Assembly: GCA_900660155.1 (NCBI GenBank)
Contig: CABFPE010000100.1
Location: 1,644,845 to 1,708,844 of the forward strand
Length of the DNA stretch: 64,000 nt
Direction of reading: 5' to 3'
Source: Hofstenia miamia
Lineage: Eukaryota; Xenacoelomorpha; Acoela; Hofsteniidae
Part shown: piece by piece, positions 13,190 through 26,050 of the stretch
Position numbering within the stretch: the first letter of the stretch is position 1
Layout: each line of letters opens with the position of its first letter
The notes under the pieces: model-generated
Databases searched by the model: none
Seen by the model: only the letters and a program-made list of their open reading frames with translations
What the model was told of the DNA's origin: nothing
Program-made: the position numbers and the translations under genes

Positions 13190-14075
13190 TTGGCAGAAAT
13201 TCGATCAGATTTTGTCCACTACATCTTGTAATTTGGCATTTTAAAGCATCAATTTAATCAATGAGCACAGTTTTTTTCCTCAGAATTCCTTCGACTTTGT
13301 CTTTATCAATTTGCATAAATATTCAATAAGGATACAAATCTGGTAGTTCGAAGGCCATTAAAAAATTTTAGTTTCAAGGAAGTACCTTGAATATTTTGAA
13401 GTATGAGGTGTTGTTCCATTCTGTTGAAGCACCCATCCATAAGCAAAAAGAGCATTTGCATACGAATGAAGTTGCTGAGGATATTGCAGTCCTTTTTGCT
13501 GTCTACTTGACCAAAAAAATGTAGTTAGATAAAATCCTTTGGAATTCAAGGCGCTCCAGACCATAACTGAGGGAGAAAATGTTAGGGTTCTGACTTCACG
13601 CCTTATTTGACAACACCAGTCCAACAGAATATTGTAATGAAAATATGAATCCGCTTAGAATACGTAACTCCAGCAATAGTTTGCATTCTTCTGCAGAAAT
13701 TAACTCTAAATTCCTTTTGTGTTAGAGTCAGATCTGGAGGTTTTTTGGTATTCTTCTTTTTGCTTCGGGTTTTGAGTTCTCCTTGGATAGTTGTTCAGAC
13801 ACCTTTTAGGACTACCTCGACATTAAAGCATCTGAACAAAACATTTTGTGGAACTCCGATTTGAATGTTCAGCTAGTTTGCATAGACATTTGAGGTGACC
13901 TCCAGAAAATTTGTTAGGTCGCCCGCTGTATAGACGTCTTTCCAATTAGTTGAATTTTCAATTTGCTGTAAATTGAGGAAACATTTACATGTATAAGCAG
14001 TCTGAAGCAGAAAATTGGTCTGTTACCAAAAGAGCTTCAACTTTAGAATGAACTTGACAGCTACTTGCCATTATG
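13190..14075 (-). pseudogene. decayed IS630/Tc1/mariner transposase
   Basis: The minus strand starts near 14075 with MASSCQVHSKVEALLV, followed by GRPNKFSGGHLK and an HTH-like part. It continues at 13624-13358 with FSPSVMVWSALNSKG and VLQQNGTTPHTSKYSRYFLE. PSVMVW is the strand before the second catalytic Asp, and LQQNGTTPHTSK aligns with QQDxAPxHxxK of the family, so the second Asp is Asn here. Beyond it MAFELPDLYP resembles WPPxSPDLNP. The frame shifts several times and has many stops, so the gene is dead. No terminal inverted repeats were found. The subfamily (DD37D-like or other) cannot be settled because the C-terminal motif is damaged. Confidence 0.65.
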
Positions 14076-14615
14076 TACACTGAGTAACAAACTGAAATTT
14101 GAAGGGTATTATCTACATGTGCACGTCCAGAATTGTCATAGAAACTAAAGTTGTAAATTTAAGTTCCTAAAGAGTTATGAAGTTCTAAACATCTATCAAA
14201 TTCTCACAAGTTTGTGGATGGATGTTCATTATAAAAAATCTCAACATAGGTTTTACGTTTAGCCTAAAGAAAATATTACATTTCCATTTGGTTTCAGATT
14301 ATGTGCATAATCATAACAGTAATTGGAATACCTCTTCAGAAAGAATTGTCACGAATCTCATTTTTCTAATTGATTTCCTTTAAAGAGTCAACTGCAAACT
14401 TGAATGTGTTACGAAAATTGTGCCGCTTTGTAAAAGTTTATGATTTCCGAGCACTTTCATGTTTCCTTATTACTTTGTAACTACGTGAACTCGCTGCTAA
14501 AATTGAATATTTTTAGACAAATTGTAATTCGGCAAAAGAAGCAAACTGGTTACTGTGGTTCACGGGGTAAGAACAGAGACAAAATACGAACAATCATTTT
14601 CCATTATACGTTTGA

Positions 14616-15100
14616 ATTTCCCTTCTAATTTCATACAGTGAAATATTGCTGTGAATTCATATTGTTTTCCAATATTAATATTAGAGGTTGTTTCGATGTT
14701 ATCATTTGAAAAGCGTGCTGGCTATGTTTCTTGCGTTTCATTCAGTTTCAACCGGCACTGTTTTTATCAGTAAATAAAGTTATAATGAACTAATTGAACA
14801 ATTGGTTAGCATGAAAATGTCATACCAACTAGCGNCGATGTCGAAAGGTCAAGGTATCTATAAACTTCTTGGTAGCTAAGTATTTCCCTTCTAATTTCAT
14901 ACAGTGAAATATTGCTGTGAATTCATATTGTTTTCCAATATTAATATTAGAGGTTGTTTCGATGTTATCATTTGAAAAGCGTGCTGGCTATGTTTCTTGC
15001 GTTTCATTCAGTTTCAACCGGCACTGTTTTTATCAGTAAATAAAGTTATAATGAACTAATTGAACAATTGGTTAGCATGAAAATGTCATACCAACTAGCG
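14616..15100. repeat. duplicated 219-bp segment with a one-N join
   Basis: 14616-14834 and 14882-15100 are identical. Between them are a single N (14835) and 46 bases (14836-14881) identical to 17524-17569. Here the far downstream sequence runs directly into the start of the duplicated segment, the junction expected for a tandem duplication or circle of 14616-17569. Either this is an assembly join or it records such a rearrangement. Confidence 0.85.
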
Positions 15101-16914
15101 GCGGAAATTTACTATAAACCTTCAACAACTATTCCATAACAAGCAAGTGCGGGAACTATATAAAAGTGGAAAGTAAAATAATTGCTCAAAGTAAAAGAGT
15201 TTTACTGTCCATATTCAAATGAAATGATCTCTCACTATTTTCGAGTTGACAATAATGGACTAAGAGACATCTACTGAAAAAATATTGCATTGCTTAAATC
15301 AATGGAGGTAAAAATGAAAGGACAAAGTAAAAAAGGCTGGAATCAAAACAACGTGGAAATTTGTAGGCAAGCATAATTTCTGAAAAACCAAGAAAATTGA
15401 AAAATCAGCACACAAGAAAAGAATTTGAATATATTTTTGCGAAAAATTGCAAGAAAATTTTTTTAATTATCAGCATTTTTCACTAATTTGTAAAAAGCAA
15501 TTTGTTAGATTGTTTTCTCAGTGTTTCAGCAATATCAGAAAAGTATTTATCGATGGTTGTCACTAATTGCAGATGCAAACACTCATTACTAAAATTGAAA
15601 TTGCTAAAACGCGCATCCGAAGCAAATTGGATGGCAGTACTTAGCTGTTTTGAAATAATTATAAAACCAATTACCCGATTAAAAGCTGTTTTGGCAAATT
15701 CCTTGGCCGTAAACTAAATTACAAATTGCAAATTTTTAAAAGAACTTTGACTAAAGATGGGGTAGAAGCAGTATTCCATTTCTCAGTTATGACGCGTGAT
15801 ACAGGGTGTGCAACAAGTAACTGACGATTTCAACCCTGATTACTATTCGATGACATTTTGAATTATGAGTTATAGAATCAATCATGCTACCAGAACTGTT
15901 TTCACAGACGGGTGATCAGATGTGAACAAAGAGATTTTATTGAAAGACATACATTTCATATTCTGAAGTAGATGAATTGAAAATTGTGTTTCATAAAGAA
16001 AAGACTAAAACACATCCAGAATCCGAAAATTGTACGTGTACAAACCAAAGTTGGTCTAAATTTCAAAATTTAGACTTTTGTTGGATAACTGCTCCTTGAA
16101 CAAATTTCGCGGGTGTCCGTGAATATTTTAGTGCAATAGAATCTTTCTTGGGGTTTCGATGAAATGCACTTACTTGCAAAGTCAAGTGATTGTTGTTTCC
16201 GTAGAATAAAAGGTTAAATACAATTTTGAAATGGGTGATAGGCATAATAACATGATTTGAAAAATGGTTTCCACTGACAACTGACAATCTTTGACAAAGC
16301 TTTCTTAAACTTGCAAGCTATGCAATGGCCTTACGTGAGCGGAATATGCAGCAACAAAGAGCAAACAAATAAATGCGTGTACTGGGAAATGAACGATTGT
16401 AACGAGAATTGAGTCCTCATGTGGAATCGCTAATTCGCAATTGTATGACTTGTTATTTAAAGAACTCTAGGATCTTTGACAAATCAAAAATTATCCTTCG
16501 ATATGAAATCCATTGGCGCAATTGATCATGGCAACTATTCGAAATTATGGACCTCGAATTTCGATATCAGTAATCCAATCTTCAAGCTAAAACTCTTGAT
16601 AAATTAAATAGAAAAATTGTTGATTTAGAAATATTATAAATTTAGCTGTTGGTGTATCGCTGTTACATTTTACTATTTTATTTATGGATATTTGAAATCT
16701 GCCAAAAAATTTAAAAAAGCATTTTGCATACTCTCGATGATTTACTTCTTCAAATAATCTCATTGCCCATACCTCTATTTCGGATTTGTATAAGCGACAA
16801 AGGTCATAACGTTTGCATGTCGTTGGGGAGAAGATTTTAAAACTGTAAGATCCGCCTTGTAATTGTCATAGTTCTTTTGATATTTTTTCATGCGCTTATA
16901 TGTTTTCAAGCAAG

Positions 16915-17135
16915 AGAACAAATATTGTACCAGGAATTTTCTAAAGGATTTAATGTGATTAGACAGAGTTTTTGTTACTGGGCTGGTTTGTCGAAGGATT
17001 TGGTTATAGAGCCGGTGCTAATGAGAAGCATGAATATGTCTTGAGATCGTACTCGTGACAGAGGGATGGACGCAAATTAACGATTGATTTGGATGCTATC
17101 ATGGCAAGAGTGTGCTGAAATTAAGCATACAATGC
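16915..17135 (+). pseudogene. fossil of a mobile-element-associated protein
   Basis: The plus strand encodes, with breaks, FNVIRQSFCYWAGLSKDL, VIEPVLMRSMNMS, then RGMDANxRLIWMLSWQECAEIKHTM. From memory this matches a protein family that recurs in transposon-rich animal genomes with the pattern SDRFWAGLSxDLVIEQVLMR, then a GGLTRGRG segment and a W-L-S-x-x-x-C-A-E-x-x-x-M segment. I cannot name the element class. Only about 70 codons are visible, and the copy is broken in at least two places. Confidence 0.4.
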
Positions 17136-17569
17136 ATTTCTGATTGCATTACCAGTGGCTACTTTAGCAAAAAAAATCAGTGACAACTGGCACAGATAGA
17201 AAAGGCCATTTTGGTAGATGACACTGCTCATTGGCCCTCCTATAATCTCATGCCAACAGAGTTGATTGTTACAACTCTTCTTCTGGTCACAACCAAAGAC
17301 TAGTGCAAAAACTGTGAAAGTCTGCAACATCAAAGAAAAGAGGAAATGTTTAATAAATGTGGTCTAAAATTGTGATTCTACATCGAGTGTCAAAGGAATA
17401 AGGAAGGTAGTGTGATGAACAAGAGAAACTACCGCAAACCGAAATACGTGTTTCGCAAGGATAACAGTGCAGAAGAGAAAAAAACACTCGCCTTTGAGCA
17501 ATGATGCCAAAAGTGATATATAACGATGTCGAAAGGTCAAGGTATCTATAAACTTCTTGGTAGCTAAGT

Positions 17570-20500
17570 CAGATATTTAACAAAGTTTTAGCGATTAAGT
17601 CCCCGCTTCGTATATCGTTTAATTTATATAACATTCTTTAATGAAAAAAGAACGATATCACTAGAAATCAAAGGGGTTCGGGAATCTCTGGTCCAAATAT
17701 AAGCTCATTATTGCAAATTTAACTAAATTTTAATTATATACACGCATAAAAGCTTATTAAATGTACTCTACATCAAAACACTAATTTGAATTTGAATGGT
17801 AAATATAAGAAAGCAATTAAAAAGTTGAGGGAAAATATTTTTCACATGATATTTATGATTTTTCTAAATCATTTTCTATTTTGACCTTAACGAGGATTGC
17901 ATTTCCTAAATTTTGATTGGTGAACATTGAAAATATTAATTAACTCAGAAACAAAACAGCGCCTACAGCACAATGAAAATCACCTTCATTAAAAATTTAA
18001 CAATGCTGCATAGTTACAAGATTTGAGAAATGGAAAAGTAAAGCCGTTTCAATACCGTCAATGTCTTACAAGGTGATACATGAAATGGCAAATTAGCTTA
18101 TGCCATTCAATACAAAGAGAATCAGCGGACTGCTCATTCCAATATTCGAAGTAAATTTAATACAATTGGTCCCCATTTTAAATTCATAGTTTATAAAACC
18201 TACACATTGTTGACCTGCAGGACCAGTTCTGGTACTGGTCTCGTCTACGATCCTAGTCAACCGGAGCGAATAGGACGAAACGCATTGGGATCAGAGACCA
18301 TTAAAAATATAAATGAAATTTTACTTATCCATGTCCAAAAATAACTACAAAAACGAAAGGGTTTCCCGTTATGTAGTTAAGACGTAAAATTAGTATTATT
18401 TAATACTTCTTGCATGTTTAGTCTGTTACAGGGACGTTTAATAATTACGACATGAAATATTCATGTTACGCTACTACGAAAGTTATTAAAACCGACGCTG
18501 ACAAACCCGATATAAACCCTCGCCATACAAAAATTCGTTCGTAGAACTAGAATTATAAATTGATTTTAGAAATATCATATAGTCCCACAACACTTAAGAA
18601 TAAAAAATTCAATTTATTGAGACAAGAATTTATCATCTAAAATAAAAATGGATTTATAGGAATTACATATTCAGGTAGCATATATAAAATTTGTTACTTA
18701 AATGAATGGCACTTGATAAGGCATGGAAGAGTTTGGGAAATAAACGTTTATTCAATTTTGAGACTGTGTGAAAATAATATGATCCCTTGTAGTGATAATA
18801 ACCGCTAAAATATTTTTCTAGACGGGGAATAAATCATGAATTTCAAAGGAAACTGTCACGTCCCACACGATTTGTTAGAATCTAATGAATTTATAACTTT
18901 ATCAGCTACTTTATACACATCAAATGACGAGATAAATGAATTTAATCAAACAATCTGTCTGAGATGCACTAGAGCCTTCAAATCCTTATTTCTCGTATTA
19001 AATTTAAGCTCAAATCAAATCAAGGATGGAAAAGAAACAGTTTAACGCAAATTACAAAGTGAATTATCATTAAAAAAAGTATTTGATCTATATTACGCTT
19101 AAAATTAGCACCATTAGAGTATTTACAGTAAAAATTCCAAGTAAGTGTTTGAAGATTTGAAGGTCAAAACAGTCCTTTAATACAAGAATTAAATAGTCAA
19201 ATCAGGTGTTTAATATAAATCACGATATAAGGAAAAGTGAACGGTTGCTTTGTGCAGCAATACAGATGAACGAAAAATGTTAGGCAGATGAATATAAAAG
19301 ATATTCTAAAGCATATTTCAAGAATTATAATTAATAATACAAGAGCACGCACTCGCAATCGCCCGTATTTATGCTTCACTGAAATCCAACATACAGTCAA
19401 CTCTAGTACACCATAAAATCTCGAATCCGTTCCCACGCTAATCACACATTCCATTAAAAAATTTCGGTTTTTCAATACCAAAGTTAAATGGATTATAAAA
19501 AAACAATAACTTTTAAAAGAGGGCATTGTAATGGTGGATACGACTTTCAGAAACACTGAAATAAAATATCATGGATTAAAATTTCAAAAATAATTCGTTT
19601 CCGAAAGTAAAACTATATGATTTGAGTAAGGTAAATCGTGGCCTGAGTTCTTTGATAGATAGGGTTTCCTAATAAAATATGACATTACATTAAATTAGAA
19701 AACCATATCTGTCACTAAACTAAATATATAATTTCAAACAAGATTGGTTTGATAAATGATATTCTCAAACATACAAATAACATTAATTAAATTGAGTCGG
19801 TACAAATTATTTGGTAATTAAATACATGATGGAGATTCAGTACATGTTTAATAAATTTAGATTATAAAATGTAATGTATGATCGATTTTATATTGTAAAT
19901 TAATCACTAGGGTCAAGCGCGAATTCAGTTACCCCTTCAATCTCATTTGAAAAATTATGGTACTAAAAAGAGAATTCAGGAACTAAGTACGTACAAGGTA
20001 AAAGATTTGTCACTAAATCGATAAAAATTATTCCACGGACACCATTCATACGATTCTACGCTGACTTTTATGCTGAGCAGTGCTGTTTATTTGAAAGTAT
20101 AACACGGAGGCGGAGATGCGTTTATATTTCTTTATTTCGATAATAAAAGCTACAATCTAGTCAGTATAAAAACCTACTTCATAGTAAAAATAAAGTGGAT
20201 TTTTCTAAAGTGCCATTGTTTGTGAAAGTCAATGCAATTTTCTCAATAATTAATTTCACACACTGCGAATCCCAAATATTTGCCTCATTCAAACGCTTTA
20301 TTAATTTAGAGGGCTTGATGTATTAATCCTTTACCATCTAAGATGATTCAAGTGATAGATAGTTAATGCAATTTTGGATCAAAAATTTTTTCACTTAAAC
20401 AGCTTGGGGATTTGTAAAAAATTTTCATGATCCTATAAAAAAACTTTAAACGCTTATAGCTCAAAAACTATTAAGGGTGTGCTCAATCTGAAAGCATTTG

Positions 20501-20640
20501 TTGATAAGCAAGTACTTAAGATGTATCTCCGTCTTACAACTGCCATGGAATTGTAAAAAAATGTTTTGAATTCAGTGTTATAATTAATGAAAGAAGTTAT
20601 TCGGAAAGGTTAAAAGAATCCAGGGTTGGAAAAAACATTT
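17570..20640. other. gene-poor AT-rich stretch
   Basis: Only short open frames without recognisable similarity. A small GC-richer patch at 18215-18300 (GGACCAGTTCTGGTACTGGTC and following) has internal dyads but no element structure I can define. Confidence 0.5.
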
Positions 20641-20736
20641 TTATTAATAGAAAACGTTTTAAACGTTTTTTCCATTAAAACAGGTGTTTTAACACACCTG
20701 AGCAATTAATAAGAAAAAACTACTTTACATGACTGT

Positions 20737-23110
20737 TTGGACAAAGGTCAATTTTTGGAGTTTTTAATGCGAAAGACGGGTTGGCAGCTCCGTCAGAGTG
20801 AGGCCCCTAATACTGAGGGCTCTTTCTATGGAAGCAGAGCTTCGCACAAACGACATCAGCATTCAACGTCTAAAATTTTAAGCGTCGTTTACATAATAAA
20901 AAACATTAAAAAACATGTTTTTTATTTGCCAACCTTGAAAAAATCGTCTTTCAATTTAGCCCAGTGCTTGCGCGATTTAAACTATGCGTTTCGAGGCACA
21001 ATACCGACTCTAAAACAACTACCCGGTAGTAAGTCAATGAGACATGAGACAAACTTGCATCAGACAACTATCTATCGCTTCTGCAATGTCGCACCTGTTC
21101 TTTCGAGCTTGAAGCGTAAATTCGATCACTGTCGACGATTTGAGTGTAATTTTAATGCAACGACGCTACTCAAACATGTACCGGCCAACGATTACGAATA
21201 CAGACACACGAGTCAAGTGAATCCAACCACAAGAAGATACACATTTTGAAAAAACAATATGTTCGAATCAACAAAAAATAGAATTTGCTTCACCTTTCAA
21301 CCATAAAAGCGCAGTTAACGGCAGCATTTTTGAATTTCCAAATTAATCAAAGTAGCTAGGCTTTTCAATATGTTGCATACATTTGTTGCGGACTCATGGG
21401 GTAGCAGAAGTCTACAATGTCTATAAGGAACCATAAGGGCTTTGTCTAAAACATCGCAAAGAGTACCTCGTCGCGGTGGTTCCTGGGTAATGCTAAAACT
21501 CCGCGGGCGAGTCAGTGTGCGGATGCCCGTACCCACATTCGACGTTAAACCCAGGGTATAAGGAGGTGTCACTATGTGTACTTTGTACATGTGGGGGCGG
21601 TGACAGTGGATAAGCCTGTCTGTTCTAATGTTGTGGAGACAGACGGCGTCACAGGGAAACGCTGCTAGCAAGACTGCTACCGACACCAGTTAGGGTGAGT
21701 CTCATCGGGCAATCATACAGAGGGGTAACTCTGTCTCTGGCCTATAGGATAGGCCAGCGTTTGCTGTGCCTTCCTGTTGAGGCAGCTTTGCTGTGTCACA
21801 GGTAGCTATGATCCAACATCATTACGATCTAATAAGGAATTGAGCGAGGCCTCTAACTAGCTAGAATGCTTTGCAATATTAGTAAATACTGTTTTTGAAA
21901 TTATCTTGTACGGATCTATATAGTAGCCAGCAGGCGCTCTCCAAAGTTGCCACCGTTAGTAGTCTTGTTTGGCCAAAACGGGAAAGGCGCAACCCTCTCA
22001 NTGTCGCACCTGTTCTTTCGAGCTTGAAGCGTAAATTCGATCACTGTCGACGATTTGAGTGTAATTTTAATGCAACGACGCTACTCAAACATGTACCGGC
22101 CAACGATTACGAATACAGACACACGAGTCAAGTGAATCCAACCACAAGAAGATACACATTTTGAAAAAACAATATGTTCGAATCAACAAAAAATAGAATT
22201 TGCTTCACCTTTCAACCATAAAAGCGCAGTTAACGGCAGCATTTTTGAATTTCCAAATTAATCAAAGTAGCTAGGCTTTTCAATATGTTGCATACATTTG
22301 TTGCGGACTCATGGGGTAGCAGAAGTCTACAATGTCTATAAGGAACCATAAGGGCTTTGTCTAAAACATCGCAAAGAGTACCTCGTCGCGGTGGTTCCTG
22401 GGTAATGCTAAAACTCCGCGGGCGAGTCAGTGTGCGGATGCCCGTACCCACATTCGACGTTAAACCCAGGGTATAAGGAGGTGTCACTATGTGTACTTTG
22501 TACATGTGGGGGCGGTGACAGTGGATAAGCCTGTCTGTTCTAATGTTGTGGAGACAGACGGCGTCACAGGGAAACGCTGCTAGCAAGACTGCTACCGACA
22601 CCAGTTAGGGTGAGTCTCATCGGGCAATCATACAGAGGGGTAACTCTGTCTCTGGCCTATAGGATAGGCCAGCGTTTGCTGTGCCTTCCTGTTGAGGCAG
22701 CTTTGCTGTGTCACAGGTAGCTATGATCCAACATCATTACGATCTAATAAGGAATTGAGCGAGGCCTCTAACTAGCTAGAATGCTTTGCAATATTAGTAA
22801 ATACTGTTTTTGAAATTATCTTGTACGGATCTATATAGTAGCCAGCAGGCGCTCTCCAAAGTTGCCACCGTTAGTAGTCTTGTTTGGCCAAAACGGGAAA
22901 GGCGCAACCCTCTCAACTGAAGTTCGGCCTTCGGCTTCACTCTGCTGATCAGACTCAATACAGATCAGCACTCTGCGTGCCGGGGGTCGCTAGAGGTTTC
23001 TCAAGATCAAACCGGCAAGGCCCACTTCTAGGGGTATGGTCCGGGCCCGAATCTTGGTTGCACTCACTGATTTAGTTGGTTTACTTCTTCAGTAACTCCC
23101 ACAATGTCTA
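20737..23110. repeat. GC-richer dispersed repeat, inflated by a duplication
   Basis: This block is visibly more GC-rich than its surroundings. It ends with a segment (about 22560-23110) that is clearly related to 30809-31190: GGAAACGCTGCTAGCAAGAC against GGAAACACTGTTAACAAGAC, and later CTTCGGCTTCACTCTGCTGA against CTTCGGCTTCATTCTGCTGA. It also contains CGACGTTAAACCCAGG, a motif reminiscent of SINE-like repeats in several invertebrates. The longest plus-strand frame (20737-21249) and the minus-strand frames at 21315-21686 and 22230-22601 look like no known protein. Family unknown. Confidence 0.6.
21087..22915. repeat. exact 914-bp tandem duplication with a one-N join
   Basis: 21087-22000 and 22002-22915 are identical throughout, separated by one N at 22001. 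Perfect identity over 914 bp with an N at the boundary points to an assembly join of overlapping contigs. A very recent tandem duplication is the alternative. Confidence 0.9.
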
Positions 23111-23635
23111 TTGAAGTTGAAGACAATAGCCGTATTGGAGATATACTGTCTCTTCACTATCGGTCAATAGGACATTAGTTGTATTCTTTAGAAATCAACA
23201 TAACAATTAGGCTTTGACTGGGTGGATAATCGCGCGCATACGTCGCAGTGAAAGAGGAAATCATTTTTAAATAAAAAATAAAAAGATGAAATACGGTATA
23301 GATTTTTGCAGTTTGTTGATTAAATAGATATTCCTCAACTAGGAAAATTAGTAAATAGTGACATGTTTACATCGTGTCAGAGATGGATTTCAAGAAAACA
23401 CCCACTCAAAACAAATTTAGTTAATGTCATCAGACTAAAAGCTATTTATTAATCCTTTTTTCAACTAGTCTTAAATAGCGTATTTTAGATGGATATTTAC
23501 AGAACATTAGAAAATACCTCTTTTTCTAGATTTACTTAACTAGAAAAGCGATAACGCTCTAATATGCCAAGAGTGACAGGGTAAGTCAAAGATATTTCTG
23601 TATCCCCTCCTGCCTGATTGTTCTAAATTGATGCT

Positions 23636-23652
23636 TATATATATATATATAT
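23636..23652. repeat. (AT)n microsatellite
   Basis: Short alternating AT run between the GC-richer repeat and the mariner derivative. Confidence 0.9.
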
Positions 23653-23952
23653 CACCTCAAATGTACATAATCTCACTCATATATTGTTTGCCCTCAAACC
23701 CTTAAATAAAACTACAAAGAACTTACTGATTTCATTGAGCAAGAAATGACGATCAATTACTGGCCATGAAGATGGCAAATCTCCTCCAGATCTAAAAAAT
23801 ATGTGAATAAAAAATTTCTAATCATAAAATTATTACAACTTTATTGTTTTTCAATATATGGTAGATTTACATTAAGGGACTACCCAACTAATTCTATCTA
23901 TTTTATGCTTAGGATGATACATTTAGAATTATTGTTATGATAGCACAATATG

Positions 23953-24640
23953 CAGGATGTGCATAAAGTCCCATTCTAGTAAAGAATTCTATTTCAAGGC
24001 AAACTATTTATTCTTGCTTACTTATATGAACTGGAAATGAAAAAGCAATAATTTATTAACACAAAAAACATACCGAAACCAAATATAATCAGAAATGTCC
24101 TCCATTACTGTTAATACAAGATTGCCAACAATTTTGCATATTGATAAACGTATTCCGTTGTGTTTCGGGTGGGATATTATTGATTGCATCAGTGATAAAC
24201 TGTTTCAATTGTTCTATGTTTTGGGGCGTTTGGCTGTAAACATCTTCTTTCACTGTTCCCCACAAGAAGAAACCAAAGGGTGTCAAGTCCGGGCTTCTGG
24301 GGCCAAGTAATTGGCCCATTGCGTCCGATCCATCTATCAGGGACATTAGGATTTCCATAACCCCAAACAACAGCATTGTGTGAGTTCACTTTACCGGAGA
24401 AAGTGAATTTAGCCTCATCTGAAAAACATAAATTTTGAATGAAATTTTCATCATTGGCACATCACAACTGCATTTCCTCACAGAAAATTTTTTTGGCATG
24501 TAATCATCTTGCAGTAGTAGGTGAACTCTTCTGATTTTGAACGTTCTCATGCCAATCTCATATTTCAATACCTTGTGAATGCTTGAATGAGGCATATCTA
24601 ATTAATGACTTTACTAGAAAGGGACTTTATGCACACCCTG
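23953..24640 (-). mobile_element. mariner-type deletion derivative (DD41D-like)
   Basis: The ends are inverted repeats of about 33 bp: left CAGGATGTGCATAAAGTCCC at 23953, right CAGGGTGTGCATAAAGTCCC on the minus strand ending at 24640, followed by TA. The minus strand encodes transposase pieces in order: an HTH-end segment PHSSIHKVLKYEIGMRT and RVHLLL, then in another frame QNLCFSDEAKFTFSGKVNSHNAVVWGYGNPN with the first catalytic Asp (SDEAKF), then directly WIGRNGPITWP and RSPDLTPFGFFLWGTVKEDVY (24376-24089). The segment holding the second Asp is deleted, and the third Asp is Gly (TPFGFF). The element is dead and non-autonomous at 688 bp. The C-terminal motif is close to the transposase at 36 kb. 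Confidence 0.85.
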
Positions 24641-26050
24641 TATTATTTTTAGATTTTACAAAATTAGCAGCGATATCGACATCTGTTGCTACAGCAACAG
24701 CAGCAATTTTGAATTTTTCAACATTTCATTTATTTTTTAAATTTTTTATAGGAAGAAATTAGATTCATTTAATAATATGAGAAATATCTTTAATTTCGCG
24801 CGTATGAATTTTGCTATGTTAATACATTAGTGAAAAAATGAAATAATACATTCTGACGTTGCTTTATCATCTAGAAAAGGATCTACGATCAATCCCTGTC
24901 AGGAAGGTTTTGTCTGACATCTCACTATTACATATTATGTCGTTGATCTTGCAAGGATTTTTAAAAATTTTATTCCCGACGTTGATTTTTCAGTAGAAAA
25001 ATTGAAAGTGTCTATTTCAAACACGTTTTACACCAAAACCTATTAATCTATAAAACCATCTATGATGATTTATTGCTGACTAAGCCTTCTTGTTGGAATC
25101 GCGCTATTTCACTTTGTTGTAAAGCAAGTAATGAACTAACAATACTTATTTTGAAGCAAATCAATTTAGTTTTCCTCCGCTTAGTGGTGTGCAATTAAAA
25201 TGATTCCAATTTCTTGAGATGTCAGAACCCTTTTAATATTCGATTCGAATTTGAATCCAGTTGTAATCAGAAAGAGTACCTTCATTAAGTAGCGGAGGTT
25301 TTCTATCATTATAGTACCACAAAGTTACTTTTCAGAGACATTTTATGTAAAAAATGTGTTTTACGATGAAAATATGCTTTTTTAGCATAAAAATTGTAAA
25401 AAAATAAGGTTTTTGAAAAATTCCGTCGTCACTTCAAAAATTCTTTCATTTTGATTATACATGCTCCAAATTTTGGCAGTATAGCAGCGTCCATCATGCT
25501 AATAAATGGAAAACAACAATAAAATATACATTTTGAGAAAATTTTAATTAATAAAAGACGCTTTTTTATAATACAATGTATAATTTAACTGTGTTGTTGT
25601 CATAGTATACTATCTTTGTATACATCATCTAAGAAGTTACAACTCCTGATATATAAATCAAAAATTTGACAAAAATCTTCTTTACAGAAGGCAATATTCT
25701 AAAAGCATGCATTTGAGTTTCATGGTAGGGTTGTTAATTAAAATGTACTTAAGAGGAAAATGAAAGCAATACATAAAAAATATAAATTACATGAAAGTAT
25801 ACACATCTATTACAAAAATGTAATGAGTTGGGTAGTCCCTTAAATAAAAATAGTGAATGAGTATAACATATGCTTGAGAATTACTGCAACCGCTCTTAAT
25901 TACATTCATGTCATTCTCAAAAACGATTGGGGCGTCCTTGTTGTTCTGTGACATATCTACGCAAAGGAAAAAACGATGCTGCATAATTAACTAGAAATAT
26001 AATAAGACAAGTCTGGATTAAGGACAATTATAGAAGCATAAAATCGAAAC

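Noticed and set aside
15793-15830. CAGGGTGTGCAACAAGTAAC, a mariner-like terminus after TA; similarly CAGGGTGAGTCAAAA (minus strand) at 37340-37352
   Set aside because: Single ends without a partner within a reasonable distance.
21315-21686. 123-codon minus-strand frame, repeated at 22230-22601
   Set aside because: The two are identical only because the DNA is duplicated. The product resembles nothing, and the block is a GC-richer repeat in which open frames arise by chance.
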